From the NCBI RefSeq assembly GCF_918741295.1, contig NZ_CAKKNB010000002.1:434001-498000 (forward strand): a stretch of 64,000 nucleotides of DNA, written 5' to 3'. The notes below the pieces were generated by a model, which was given only the letters and a program-made list of their open reading frames with translations, was not told the origin of the DNA and did not search any database. The stretch is from Aquabacterium sp. CECT 9606 (GTDB lineage Bacteria; Pseudomonadota; Gammaproteobacteria; Burkholderiales; Burkholderiaceae_C). Each line of letters starts with the position of its first letter. Position 1 is the stretch's first letter. Shown here in pieces: positions 43,488-51,781 of this stretch. The position numbers were made by a program, and so were the translations under genes.

Positions 43488-44699
43488 TTAAAAGCCCAGG
43501 ACCCCAATGTTCAGTGTGGTGTCGAACACGCGCTCGATCAACCAGACGGTGGCGATGGCGGCGATGAGCATGGAGCCGCCCCCGACGAGTACCCAGCGGT
43601 ATAACGGGGTGCGGCGCAGCAGTCCGATGATCGGCAAGGTCACCGACACCAGCGCCAGTTGGCCCAGTTCAACACCCAGGTTGAAACCCAACAGCGGCGC
43701 GGCCAGGTCGCTGCCCGACAAGCCCAGGTCCTGCAAGGCCCCGGCAAAGCCAAAGCCGTGCACCAGGCCAAAGCCGAACACCACGGTCCAACGCGGCGCG
43801 CGCAGCAAGGGCAGCAGGTTGTCGAGCGCGGCCAGCAGCACGCTGAGCGCGATCAGCGATTCGACCCAGCGCGAGGGCGGCGACAAGACCCCGAAGGCGG
43901 CCAGCCCCAAGGTGAGGGAGTGGGCCACCGTGAAGGCGGTGACCAGGCGCAGCACTTCGCCGATCGAGGCGCCCCAGCTTGGGCGGGGGCGCCAGCCCGC
44001 CATCGGTGGCCACCAGCGCGCTGGCCCCGGACGCTGCCACACCGAGACCAGCAGCAGCGACATCAGGAACAGGATGTGGTCGGTGCCGATCGCGATGTGG
44101 TGCATGCCGTCCAGCACGAAGCGCCACAGGCTGGGCCAGAACGATGGCGGTGAGTTGCCGTGGAAGGCCAGCGCTTGCCTAGGCCTGGGCGTGCCCAGCA
44201 CCAGGGTGCCTGCTTCGCCGGAGGCGGCGGCCCAATGCACGATGCCCCGGTGCGTGGGGTCGGTGAGGGCGAACAGGCGGTAGTCGATGTCCAGGCCGTG
44301 CCAGGCATGCCCTGGCGCCAAAGGGCATTGGACGGTCCAGCGCAAAACCGCGTAGCGGCCGTCAGTGTGGGTGTCGATCTGGGGTTCGGGTAGCGGGGCG
44401 GCCAGGGGGGTGCAGTCTTGGCCTTCATGGCGCAAGCTCAAGGTGGGGCGGGCGAAGTTCATCAGCTCGGACCAGCGGGGGCGCACTTCGCCCCAGGTGA
44501 GTTGGCCATCGTCGTCGTGGTCCAGGCTCAACTCGGTGTCCAGGTCACGCAGGGCAATGTGCCAGTTCACATCCACCTGGCCGGTATCCCGCAGGGTCAA
44601 GGTGAGGTAGCTGTCGCTGGGCTTGTGCGCTTGAGCGAGGCTGCACAGCAGCAGCAAGGCCAGGGCCAGCAGCAACAGCTTGAATTTGAAGTTCTTCAT
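43488..44699 (-). CDS. HupE/UreJ-family membrane protein with EF-hand-like loop
   Basis: 403 residues. Signal peptide (1-24), a periplasmic N-terminal domain (about 25-190) and six to seven C-terminal transmembrane helices. 'FVLDGMHHIAIGTDHILFLMSLLLV' and 'FGLVHGFGFAGAL' carry the conserved His residues of HupE/UreJ. The N-terminal domain contains a perfect EF-hand-like loop, D60-H-D-D-D-G-Q-L-T-W-G-E71. HupE proteins are metal transporters, often of nickel or cobalt; what this relative moves is unknown. It overlaps the TPR gene by 4 bases. Confidence 0.85.
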   Translation of the reverse strand: MKNFKFKLLLLALALLLLCSLAQAHKPSDSYLTLTLRDTGQVDVNWHIALRDLDTELSLDHDDDGQLTWGEVRPRWSELMNFARPTLSLRHEGQDCTPLAAPLPEPQIDTHTDGRYAVLRWTVQCPLAPGHAWHGLDIDYRLFALTDPTHRGIVHWAAASGEAGTLVLGTPRPRQALAFHGNSPPSFWPSLWRFVLDGMHHIAIGTDHILFLMSLLLVSVWQRPGPARWWPPMAGWRPRPSWGASIGEVLRLVTAFTVAHSLTLGLAAFGVLSPPSRWVESLIALSVLLAALDNLLPLLRAPRWTVVFGFGLVHGFGFAGALQDLGLSGSDLAAPLLGFNLGVELGQLALVSVTLPIIGLLRRTPLYRWVLVGGGSMLIAAIATVWLIERVFDTTLNIGVLGF

Positions 44700-45844
44700 C
44701 GCAGCCAGGGTTTCAGGCGCTGGTCGGCCCAGCACGCCTGGGCGATGAAATCGCGCACTGGCTGGGCGGCGGCGGCTTTCCCAGCAGCATGGGCGGCTTC
44801 CAGCAGGATGCGCGCATCGGCGGGTTCCTTCTGCACGGCCCAGTTGGCCTGGGCCAGCTGCAAAGCGGTGTCGGGGCGTTTGAGCAGGTGCAGGGCAAAG
44901 CGCGCTTCCTCGCGGCGGTGCACCGAGTCACCCCGTTCGCGCGCGGCGTTGAAGCGGGCGCGCAGGGCTTGCACGGTGGCGTCCAGGCGCGTGTCCTGGG
45001 TCTGGGCATAAGCCAGCGCCAGGCGCAGCAGCAGGCCATCGTTGCGTTGCTGTGTTTCAAGGCGCTTGATCACTTCGCGCGCTAGGCCCTGGTCCAGCAA
45101 CAGGTCGGCATAGGCCCCTTCGGTGTAGGCGTCTGGCGCGGTGCTGAGCAAGTGCCGATACAAGGCCTGGGCCTCAGCGCGGCGGCCCAGGCGTTCGGCC
45201 AGCTCGGCTTGGATCAGGTTCAGCCAGGGGTGCAGGTGGGGCGGGGCTTGGCGAATCAAGGCCTGCAAGGAAAGTCGGGCTTGTTCGCCTTGTCCTTGCA
45301 GGCTGGACAGCTCCAGCGCACAAGCCTGGCCATGCCAGGGTGCGCCGATGCCGAGCAAGGCATCACACGAGGTTCGGGCCTCTTCGTAGCGGCCCAGCAC
45401 CTGCAGGATGGAGGCGCGCGTCAGCCAGGCCTGGGCGTTGGCGCGGTCGTGCCGAAGCACGGCCTCCAGGTCGCGCAGGGCGGGTTCGAAGTCATGCTGG
45501 TTCTGCAAGATGCTGGCGCGCAGCAGGCGGATCGGCACGGGTGGTGCGGGCAAGCTCCACCAAACTTGCAGGGCGCCTTGGGCTTGGCCCATCCAACGGG
45601 GGTCGCCGTCCCGACGGGAGACCTCGATGGCCTGGCGTGCCAGCCGGGCGGCCAAGGCAACGTCGTTCGGGTTCTGGCGGGCTTGGGCGCGCAGGCCACG
45701 CCAAGCGCGCTCTTCATCCGACAAGGGGCGCTCGCGCAGGGTCTCGATCACCTCGCTGTCGGCCTGGGGCACAAAGGGGGCGCCATGGGCCAGGCCCGCC
45801 ACCAAGGTGACGAGCATGAGCGCCATGAACACCCCCTGCTTCAT
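44696..45844 (-). CDS. TPR-repeat exported protein
   Basis: 382 residues. Signal peptide (1-21) and several tetratricopeptide-like units ('LARQAIEVSRRDGDPRWMGQAQGAL', 'PALRDLEAVLRHDRANAQAWLTRASILQVLGRYEEARTSCDALLG', 'RRAEAQALYRHLLSTAPDAYTEGAYADLLLDQG'). Likely a periplasmic protein-protein scaffold. It lies between the lipoprotein and the HupE gene and overlaps the latter by 4 bases. Confidence 0.8.
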   Translation of the reverse strand: MKQGVFMALMLVTLVAGLAHGAPFVPQADSEVIETLRERPLSDEERAWRGLRAQARQNPNDVALAARLARQAIEVSRRDGDPRWMGQAQGALQVWWSLPAPPVPIRLLRASILQNQHDFEPALRDLEAVLRHDRANAQAWLTRASILQVLGRYEEARTSCDALLGIGAPWHGQACALELSSLQGQGEQARLSLQALIRQAPPHLHPWLNLIQAELAERLGRRAEAQALYRHLLSTAPDAYTEGAYADLLLDQGLAREVIKRLETQQRNDGLLLRLALAYAQTQDTRLDATVQALRARFNAARERGDSVHRREEARFALHLLKRPDTALQLAQANWAVQKEPADARILLEAAHAAGKAAAAQPVRDFIAQACWADQRLKPWLR

Positions 45845-45854
45845 GGGCGGCCGA

Positions 45855-46127
45855 TCAGTTCACCATGGTGGGCTCGGCCGTGTCGTCGGATGCCAGCACC
45901 TCGGGCACGGCGACCGGCTCCAGCGCGTCCGAGGTGGCCGGGGGCACGGCCGACAGATCGCCGACATACGCCGTGGCCACGTCAGGTGAGGTGACGGCGG
46001 CCGGAGGCACTTGTGCGGTGACATCGGCCGGGGTGGTGGTGGGGCGGTTGGGATCATCACCCCCACCGCAGGCCACCAATATGGTGGCGGCCGCGGTGGC
46101 CAAGAGCAGTTGGTGCAGGCGAGTCAT
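45855..46127 (-). CDS. small lipoprotein
   Basis: 90 residues. Lipobox L-V-A-C (Cys20) with a hydrophobic signal, then G-G-G-D and a disordered Pro/Thr/Val/Asp-rich tail. No domain recognised. It lies 10 bases after the TPR gene start and 11 bases before the DUF4331 stop, in the same operon. ATG 46127 is used because the lipoprotein signal begins there. Confidence 0.7.
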   Translation of the reverse strand: MTRLHQLLLATAAATILVACGGGDDPNRPTTTPADVTAQVPPAAVTSPDVATAYVGDLSAVPPATSDALEPVAVPEVLASDDTAEPTMVN

Positions 46128-46138
46128 GGTCAGGCTCC

Positions 46139-47785
46139 TCACAGGTTCTTCGCGCCAGGCAGCGGCGCGTTCAGGTAGGGGAAGGCGTTCTTGAAGTGCA
46201 GTGGGTTGGCGCGCACCGCGTCGTTGAAGCCGAGGCCACCCACAGGCGCATCGCTGGGCGTGCAGCCCACCTTCAAGGCATCGCCTGAACCCGTCAGGGT
46301 GCACAGCGCGCCCATGGCCACGCGCAGCGACACATCGACCACGTCATCGCCCAGGCGGCGGCCATTGGGAAAGCCCGCGTTGTCACCCGCCGCCACGCCC
46401 AGGGGATTTTGAGAAGCCAGCGGCCTTGGGGCGATGGCCGTGTTCAGCCTCAGCATCTCGGCCAGCGGGCCGCGGCGGTTGGCATCCGCTCCGGTCAGGT
46501 CGGTGATGTGGGCGGGGCGGTTCAGCGTGGGCAAGCCGGTCAGGAAGGCCGTCATCAAATCCTTGCGGGGAAAGTTGGTGGGCGCCACGGCGGTGGGGAA
46601 CAGCACCTGGATCAGCGCGGGCAAGGTCGGGTGGGTCACGTAGTCCGCGAAGTTGGCCGCGTCGTCCTTGGGCTTGGAGGCGTTGAACTTGTCTTTGTCC
46701 TTCAAGCCGATCACCACCTCGTTGACCAGGGGCATGCCCAGGCGTGAGACCTGCGTCCAGGCGCCACCGGTCCGCTCGCTGGTCTGCAGGCCTGACTTGG
46801 GCTTGCCATCGAGCAAGCGGGCCTGGCGCAGGCTGGCCGTGGTCCAGGCGCCGATCACCTTGTCGGTGGTCGAGGCGGTCAGGCAACTGGCGGGCATCTC
46901 AACGGCCAGCGAGGTCACGTTCTTGTCCGACAACTCGCCGAACTCGTTGATGTCGTTGGTGCCATTCAGGGCCTTGGCATTGGCCTCGTTGGTGATGACG
47001 CTGGCGGGCGCGTTGACCAGGTCGAAGATGCGGCCCAGGTTGACCGAGAAGGCTTCCTTGCGCTGGCCCACAAAGACGCGACCAGGCGCGCTGCAGCCAG
47101 GGATGGTGATGTTGTAGATGTACTTGTTGGCGTAAGCCTCGTAAGCGGCGGCATCACCCAGGGTCTTCTCGCCAATGTAGTCGATCGGCTTGGTGAAGGT
47201 GGTGCCCGACGCGCCCGTGGGGCTGCCGCTGGCGATGCTGATTTGCTGGCGCGCACCCGTGCGGCGATCGCCCCGCACGATGAACATCTCGTAGGTCTCG
47301 GCGAAGCTCACGGGGTCGCCGGCCACGCCAGAGATGCCCCCCGCCTGTCGCAGCGGGATGGCCACGTTCTTCTTGGCGCCTGCTGCGCCGATGGGCAGGG
47401 TGATGCCGGCGCCCGAGGCGTTCAAGGTGTTCTTGAAGCGGAACTGGAGGGTGATGTCCTCGACCGCGTCGCCGTTGTTGTCCACGTGGATCTCGTACAG
47501 CGCGTTCGGGTCCAGCGAGAAGTAGTTCGGGCCGCCATAGGCGTCCTGCAAAGGCAGGTAGTTGGCGATCAGCGTCACGAAGGCGCTCTTGCCTCCGGAG
47601 CCATCGCTGGCCACGCCTTCGTAGCTGTTGAACATGTAGAAGTCGGTGGCGTCGATCTTGGGCACGGTGGTGATGAAGGGCGCTTCGCGATGGCTGGAGG
47701 CCATGGCGGCGGGGGCCAGCAGCGACAGAGCGCAGGCGACCAGGGTGGGCCGCAGGGACAGCGCAGGGCGTGGGTTGATGGGCAT
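46139..47785 (-). CDS. DUF4331 family protein
   Basis: 548 residues with a signal peptide (about 1-30). The mature protein begins 'SSHREAPFITTVPKIDATDFYMFNSYEG', the typical DUF4331 start, and continues through 'YEIHVDNNGDAVEDITLQFRFKN' and 'EAFSVNLGRIFDLVNAP'. Function unknown. ATG 47785 has AGGAG about 7 bases upstream. It leads the minus-strand group DUF4331-lipoprotein-TPR-HupE, with the ECF sigma and anti-sigma downstream. Confidence 0.85.
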   Translation of the reverse strand: MPINPRPALSLRPTLVACALSLLAPAAMASSHREAPFITTVPKIDATDFYMFNSYEGVASDGSGGKSAFVTLIANYLPLQDAYGGPNYFSLDPNALYEIHVDNNGDAVEDITLQFRFKNTLNASGAGITLPIGAAGAKKNVAIPLRQAGGISGVAGDPVSFAETYEMFIVRGDRRTGARQQISIASGSPTGASGTTFTKPIDYIGEKTLGDAAAYEAYANKYIYNITIPGCSAPGRVFVGQRKEAFSVNLGRIFDLVNAPASVITNEANAKALNGTNDINEFGELSDKNVTSLAVEMPASCLTASTTDKVIGAWTTASLRQARLLDGKPKSGLQTSERTGGAWTQVSRLGMPLVNEVVIGLKDKDKFNASKPKDDAANFADYVTHPTLPALIQVLFPTAVAPTNFPRKDLMTAFLTGLPTLNRPAHITDLTGADANRRGPLAEMLRLNTAIAPRPLASQNPLGVAAGDNAGFPNGRRLGDDVVDVSLRVAMGALCTLTGSGDALKVGCTPSDAPVGGLGFNDAVRANPLHFKNAFPYLNAPLPGAKNL

Positions 47786-47936
47786 GACAGGCTCCTGAAC
47801 GAAGGGGTGGACGAATGACTGCTGCATCCCTTACGCCGCCAATTCGTGAACGGATGCACGGAGGGCCTAAAAAAAGCGCTGCGGTGAATCCCTTGCTCGT
47901 CAAAGGGCTTAAATCGCGCGCCCATCATTCCAAGAC

Positions 47937-47944
47937 GACCGGTC
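47937..47944. promoter_or_regulatory. short palindrome before the TetR gene
   Basis: GACCGGTC, 13 bases before the TetR ATG. NemR-type operators contain ...GACC..GGTC... halves, and the downstream gene is NemA-like, so it may be the autoregulatory site. The arms are only 4 bp, so confidence is low. Confidence 0.3.
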
Positions 47945-47957
47945 ATATAGTTTGTCC

Positions 47958-48551
47958 ATGGCCCGCACTGCAGACCCCACCGACATCCCCCGCCGCTTGA
48001 GCGACGCGGGCTACGCCCTGTTCCAACTGCAGGGCTACAACGCCACCGGCATCCAGCAGATCACCGACAAGGCCGGGGTGCCCAAGGGTTCGTTCTACAA
48101 CCACTTCGACAGCAAAGAAGCCTTTGCCGCGCAGATCCTGCGCAACTACGCCAAATGGACGGGCGACGCCTGGAGCGCGGCGCTGAAAGATGCGCCACCC
48201 ACCCCGGTGGCCGCCATCCACCACGTGTTTGGCCAATTCATCCAGCACCACGACCGGACGGGTTGCCAAGGCTGCCTGGTGGGCAATTTCGCGGCTGAAG
48301 TCGTTGAGGCCAGCGAGACCTGCCGCGCCGTGCTGTCGGACGTGCTGCGCGATTGGCGTGACCGCCTGGCCGCTTTGATCTTGGCAGCCCAGCAGGCCGG
48401 CGAGGTCCGCGATGACGTGGACGCCCAGGCGCTGGCCAATTTCTTCTGGGATGCCTGGGAGGGCGCCGTGCTGCGCAGCAAGGTCGAGCACAGCGTGCGG
48501 CCTTTGCACGAGGTGCGCCACCTCTTGCTCGACAAATTCTTCCTGCCCTGA
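47958..48551 (+). CDS. TetR-family regulator (NemR-like)
   Basis: 197 residues. HTH 'TGIQQITDKAGVPKGSFYNHFDSKEAFAAQIL' and a C-terminal ligand domain with cysteines in 'GCQGCLVGNF' and 'ETCRAVL'. NemR proteins sense electrophiles through such cysteines. It precedes a NemA-type enoate reductase by 41 bases. ATG 47958 is preferred; TTG 47952 would add two residues. Confidence 0.85.
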   Translation: MARTADPTDIPRRLSDAGYALFQLQGYNATGIQQITDKAGVPKGSFYNHFDSKEAFAAQILRNYAKWTGDAWSAALKDAPPTPVAAIHHVFGQFIQHHDRTGCQGCLVGNFAAEVVEASETCRAVLSDVLRDWRDRLAALILAAQQAGEVRDDVDAQALANFFWDAWEGAVLRSKVEHSVRPLHEVRHLLLDKFFLP

Positions 48552-48592
48552 CCACACGGGCTTTTCCCGCTTTCCATTTAGGAGTCCATTGC

Positions 48593-49705
48593 ATGTCTGC
48601 CCCCGATCACACCTCTCCTGATGCCGCGCTGTTCCAGCCTTTCCAATTGGGCGGCATCAGCCTGGCCAACCGCATGGTGATGGCCCCCTTGACGCGCAAC
48701 CGCGCCGAAGCCGGCAACGTGCCCGGCCCCCTGACCGTCGAGTACTACGCCCAGCGCGCCTCGGTCGGCCTGATCATTGCCGAGGCCACCCAGGTGTCTG
48801 CGCAGGCCCAGGGCTACAACGCCACCCCTGGCGTGCACAGCCCCGAGCAGATCGCCGCCTGGAAGAAAGTGACCGATGAAGTGCACGCCCGTGGTGGCCG
48901 CATCTTCGTGCAGCTGTGGCACACCGGCCGCATGTCGCACACGGCCTTCCAGCCGGGTGAGAAGGCCCCCGTCGCGCCCTCGGCCATCCGCGCCAACGCC
49001 AAGACCTACATCCCCGGCCAAGGCTATGTCGACACGTCCGTGCCCCGCGCTTTGGAAACCGAAGAGATCGCGGGCATCGTCAACGACTTCCGCACGGCGG
49101 CCCGCCACGCCATCGAAGCTGGCTTTGACGGCATCGAGGTCCACGGCGCCCACGGCTACCTGCTCGACGCCTTCCTGCGCGATGGCTCGAACAAGCGAAC
49201 CGACCGCTATGGCGGCAGCATCGAGAACCGCGCCCGCTTCCTGGTCGAGGTGATGGCCGCCGTGATCGACGAGATCGGTGCCGACAAGGTGGGCGTGCGC
49301 CTGTCGCCGGTCTCGCCCGTCAACGATTCCAGCGAGAGCAACCCGCAGCCTTTGTTCGAGCACGTGGTGCGCGAGTTGAACAAGCTCAAGCCCGTGTACC
49401 TGCACATCGTTGAAGGGGCCACCGGTGGCCCGCGCGACATCGCCCCATTCGACTACGAAGCGTTGCGCAAGTTGTACGACGGCGTCTGGATGCTGAACAA
49501 CGGCTACGACAAGGCCATGGCCGTGGACGTGGTGGCCTCGGGCAAGGCGGATCTGGTGTCCTTTGGCCGCCTGATGTTGACCAACCCCGACCTGCCGCGC
49601 CGCTTCAAGGAAAACGCGCCGCTGAACGAGTTGTTCAAGGACGCGCCGCTGTATGGTGGCGTGGGCGCGCATGGCTACACCGATTACCCGGCCTTGCCTG
49701 CCTGA
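48593..49705 (+). CDS. nemA: Old Yellow Enzyme / N-ethylmaleimide reductase family protein
   Basis: 370 residues. TIM-barrel flavoenzyme: 'LFQPFQLGGISLANRMVMAPLTRNRA', 'QLWHTGRMSH', 'AARHAIEAGFDGIEVHGAHGYLLDAFLRDGSNKRTDRYGGSIENRARF' and 'GKADLVSFGRLMLTNPDLPRRF' are the family blocks. It reduces electrophilic alkenes with NAD(P)H and FMN. RBS TTAGGAG lies about 8 bases upstream. The gene pairs with the NemR-like regulator just upstream. Confidence 0.9.
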   Translation: MSAPDHTSPDAALFQPFQLGGISLANRMVMAPLTRNRAEAGNVPGPLTVEYYAQRASVGLIIAEATQVSAQAQGYNATPGVHSPEQIAAWKKVTDEVHARGGRIFVQLWHTGRMSHTAFQPGEKAPVAPSAIRANAKTYIPGQGYVDTSVPRALETEEIAGIVNDFRTAARHAIEAGFDGIEVHGAHGYLLDAFLRDGSNKRTDRYGGSIENRARFLVEVMAAVIDEIGADKVGVRLSPVSPVNDSSESNPQPLFEHVVRELNKLKPVYLHIVEGATGGPRDIAPFDYEALRKLYDGVWMLNNGYDKAMAVDVVASGKADLVSFGRLMLTNPDLPRRFKENAPLNELFKDAPLYGGVGAHGYTDYPALPA

Positions 49706-49731
49706 GGAGGCTGAACGGGTATCCTGAGCGG

Positions 49732-50625
49732 ATGCCCGCCACCGCTTCAACCGCCGTCCCCTTGACGGCTTCTGCGCCCGACACCGCGACCATGCTCGCC
49801 TTGTTGGGCGCAGGTCCTTGGGTGGCGCTCACGGGCGCGGGGCTCAGCACCGGCAGCGGCATCCCGGCCTACCGCGATCGACACGGGCAATGGCTGCATT
49901 CCAAGCCCATCCAGCACCAGGAATTCCTGGCCTGTGAGGCCACGCGCCGCCGTTACTGGGCCCGCAGTTTCGTGGGTTGGCCAACCATGTCGCGGGCCGA
50001 ACCCAATGCCGGCCACCAGGCCATGGCCCAGCTTGAAAAGCGGGGCCTGATCAGCACGGTGATCACCCAGAACGTGGACAGCCTGCACCACCATGCCGGC
50101 AGCCAGGCGGTGATCGAGCTGCACGGCAGCATTGCCCGCGTGCGGTGCCTGTTGTGCCAGCAGTGTTATCCCCGGGCCCAGGTGCAGGCGCTGCTGCAAG
50201 CCCACAATCCGGCTTTCCAGCCCATGCCGCCGGCGGTTGTCCAGGCCGCGCCCGATGGCGATGCCCACCTGGAAGACCAGCACTACGCTGCCTTCCAGGT
50301 GCCGGCCTGCCCCGCCTGCCAGGGGGTGCTCAAACCCGACGTTGTCTTCTTTGGCGACAACGTGCCGCGCGACCGCGTGGCGGCGGCCAGCCAAGCCCTG
50401 GAAGGCGCATCGGCCTTGCTGGTGGTGGGTTCTTCGTTGTCGGTGTATTCGGGCTTTCGCTTCGCCGAACAGGCGCACCGCCTGGGCAAGCCCGTGGTGG
50501 CCTTCAACCAGGGCGCCACGCGGGCCGATCCCTTGTTGTCGGCCAAGCTGGAGCTCGACTGCAGCGAGGCGCTGACGCTGCTTTTGAACGCCAGCCTTGA
50601 CGCTGGTCAAGCCCGGGCACCTTAG
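49732..50625 (+). CDS. SIR2-family NAD-dependent deacetylase
   Basis: 297 residues. 'VALTGAGLSTGSGIPAYRD' (NAD binding), 'ITQNVDSLHHHAGSQAVIELHGSIARVRC' with the catalytic His, zinc cysteines in 'CLLCQQC' and 'CPACQG', and 'PDVVFFGDNVP'. It belongs to the sirtuin class with the long zinc-module insertion (about 155-185). It removes acyl groups from lysines; target unknown. Its last bases hold the FNR-type box for the next gene. Confidence 0.9.
   Translation: MPATASTAVPLTASAPDTATMLALLGAGPWVALTGAGLSTGSGIPAYRDRHGQWLHSKPIQHQEFLACEATRRRYWARSFVGWPTMSRAEPNAGHQAMAQLEKRGLISTVITQNVDSLHHHAGSQAVIELHGSIARVRCLLCQQCYPRAQVQALLQAHNPAFQPMPPAVVQAAPDGDAHLEDQHYAAFQVPACPACQGVLKPDVVFFGDNVPRDRVAAASQALEGASALLVVGSSLSVYSGFRFAEQAHRLGKPVVAFNQGATRADPLLSAKLELDCSEALTLLLNASLDAGQARAP
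50597..50610 (+). promoter_or_regulatory. FNR/ANR-type box upstream of the alcohol dehydrogenase
   Basis: TTGACGCTGGTCAA, the same TTGAC-N4-GTCAA form as at 20941. It lies inside the end of the sirtuin gene, 78 bases before the alcohol dehydrogenase ATG. A TAGACT at 50652-50657 would put the box near -61, a class I position. Confidence 0.55.
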
Positions 50626-50688
50626 CCCTGGACGATCTGGCCGGGCCTGCCTAGACTGGCTTTTCCTTGAACTGGGCAGGAGCAGACC

Positions 50689-51765
50689 ATGGCCACGATG
50701 ATGAAAGCAGCGATCTTTGTAGAGCCCGGCCGCATCGTGCTGGACGACAAGCCGGTGCCCGATGTGGGCCCGCTGGACGCCTTGATCAAGGTCACCACCA
50801 CGACCATCTGTGGCACCGATGTGCACATCCTCAAGGGCGAATACCCGGTGGCGCGCGGCCTGACCATTGGCCACGAACCCGTCGGCATCATCCACAAGCT
50901 GGGCTCGGCGGTGAGCGGCTTCCAGGAGGGGCAACGTGTCATCGCCGGGGCCATCACCCCCAGTGGTTGGAGCAGTGCCTGCCAATGCGGCGTGGGTTCG
51001 CAAGACGGCGCGGGCACGCGCCATGGCTTCAAGCTGATGGGCGGCTGGAAGTTCGGCAACACCATCGATGGCTGCCAGGCCGAGTACGTGCTGGTGCCCG
51101 ATGCCATGGCCAACCTGGCCCCCGTGCCCGATGGCCTGAGCGACGAGCAGGTGCTGATGTGTCCGGACATCATGTCCACCGGTTTCAGTGGTGCCGAGCG
51201 CGCAGGCATCCGCATTGGCGACACCGTGGCGGTGTTCGCGCAAGGCCCCATCGGCCTGTGCGCCACCGCGGGCGCCAAGTTGAGCGGGGCCACCACCGTC
51301 ATTGGCGTGGACCGCCTGGCCCAAAGGTTGGTGGTGTCCCACCACATGGGCGCCGACCACGTGATCGACAGCACGCGCGTGGACCCGGTGGACGAAATCA
51401 TGCGGCTGACGGGCGGGCGTGGTGTGGACGTGGCCATCGAGGCTCTGGGCACGCAAGCCACCTTCGAGGCTTGCTTGAAAGTGCTGCGCCCCGGTGGTAC
51501 CTTGTCCAGCCTGGGCGTGTATTCCACCGACCTCAAGATCCCGCTGGGCGCTTTCGCGGCCGGCCTGGGCGACCACAAGATCATCACCTCCTTGTGCCCG
51601 GGTGGTTCAGAGCGCATGCGCCGTTTGATGTCGGTGATCGAGACGGGCCGGGTCGACCTGAGCGCCATGGTCACGCACCGCTTCAAGCTGGATGACATCG
51701 AAGCGGCCTACGAGTTGTTTGGCCACCAGCGGGATGGCGTGCTCAAGGTGGCGATCACGCCTTGA
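50689..51765 (+). CDS. zinc-dependent alcohol dehydrogenase (secondary-alcohol type)
   Basis: 358 residues. GroES-like N-domain with catalytic zinc residues C41 ('ICGTDVH'), H62 and E63 ('GHEP'), and a Rossmann domain ('VAVFAQGPIGLCATAGAKL'). The four-Cys structural zinc lobe is missing: only 'SSACQCG' with two Cys remains. This resembles bacterial isopropanol-type NADP(H) dehydrogenases. It heads the group with PHA synthase, P-type ATPase and universal stress protein; 16 bases separate it from the PHA synthase start. RBS AGGAG lies about 9 bases upstream. Confidence 0.9.
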   Translation: MATMMKAAIFVEPGRIVLDDKPVPDVGPLDALIKVTTTTICGTDVHILKGEYPVARGLTIGHEPVGIIHKLGSAVSGFQEGQRVIAGAITPSGWSSACQCGVGSQDGAGTRHGFKLMGGWKFGNTIDGCQAEYVLVPDAMANLAPVPDGLSDEQVLMCPDIMSTGFSGAERAGIRIGDTVAVFAQGPIGLCATAGAKLSGATTVIGVDRLAQRLVVSHHMGADHVIDSTRVDPVDEIMRLTGGRGVDVAIEALGTQATFEACLKVLRPGGTLSSLGVYSTDLKIPLGAFAAGLGDHKIITSLCPGGSERMRRLMSVIETGRVDLSAMVTHRFKLDDIEAAYELFGHQRDGVLKVAITP

Positions 51766-51781
51766 CGGAAAGCCTTCATTG

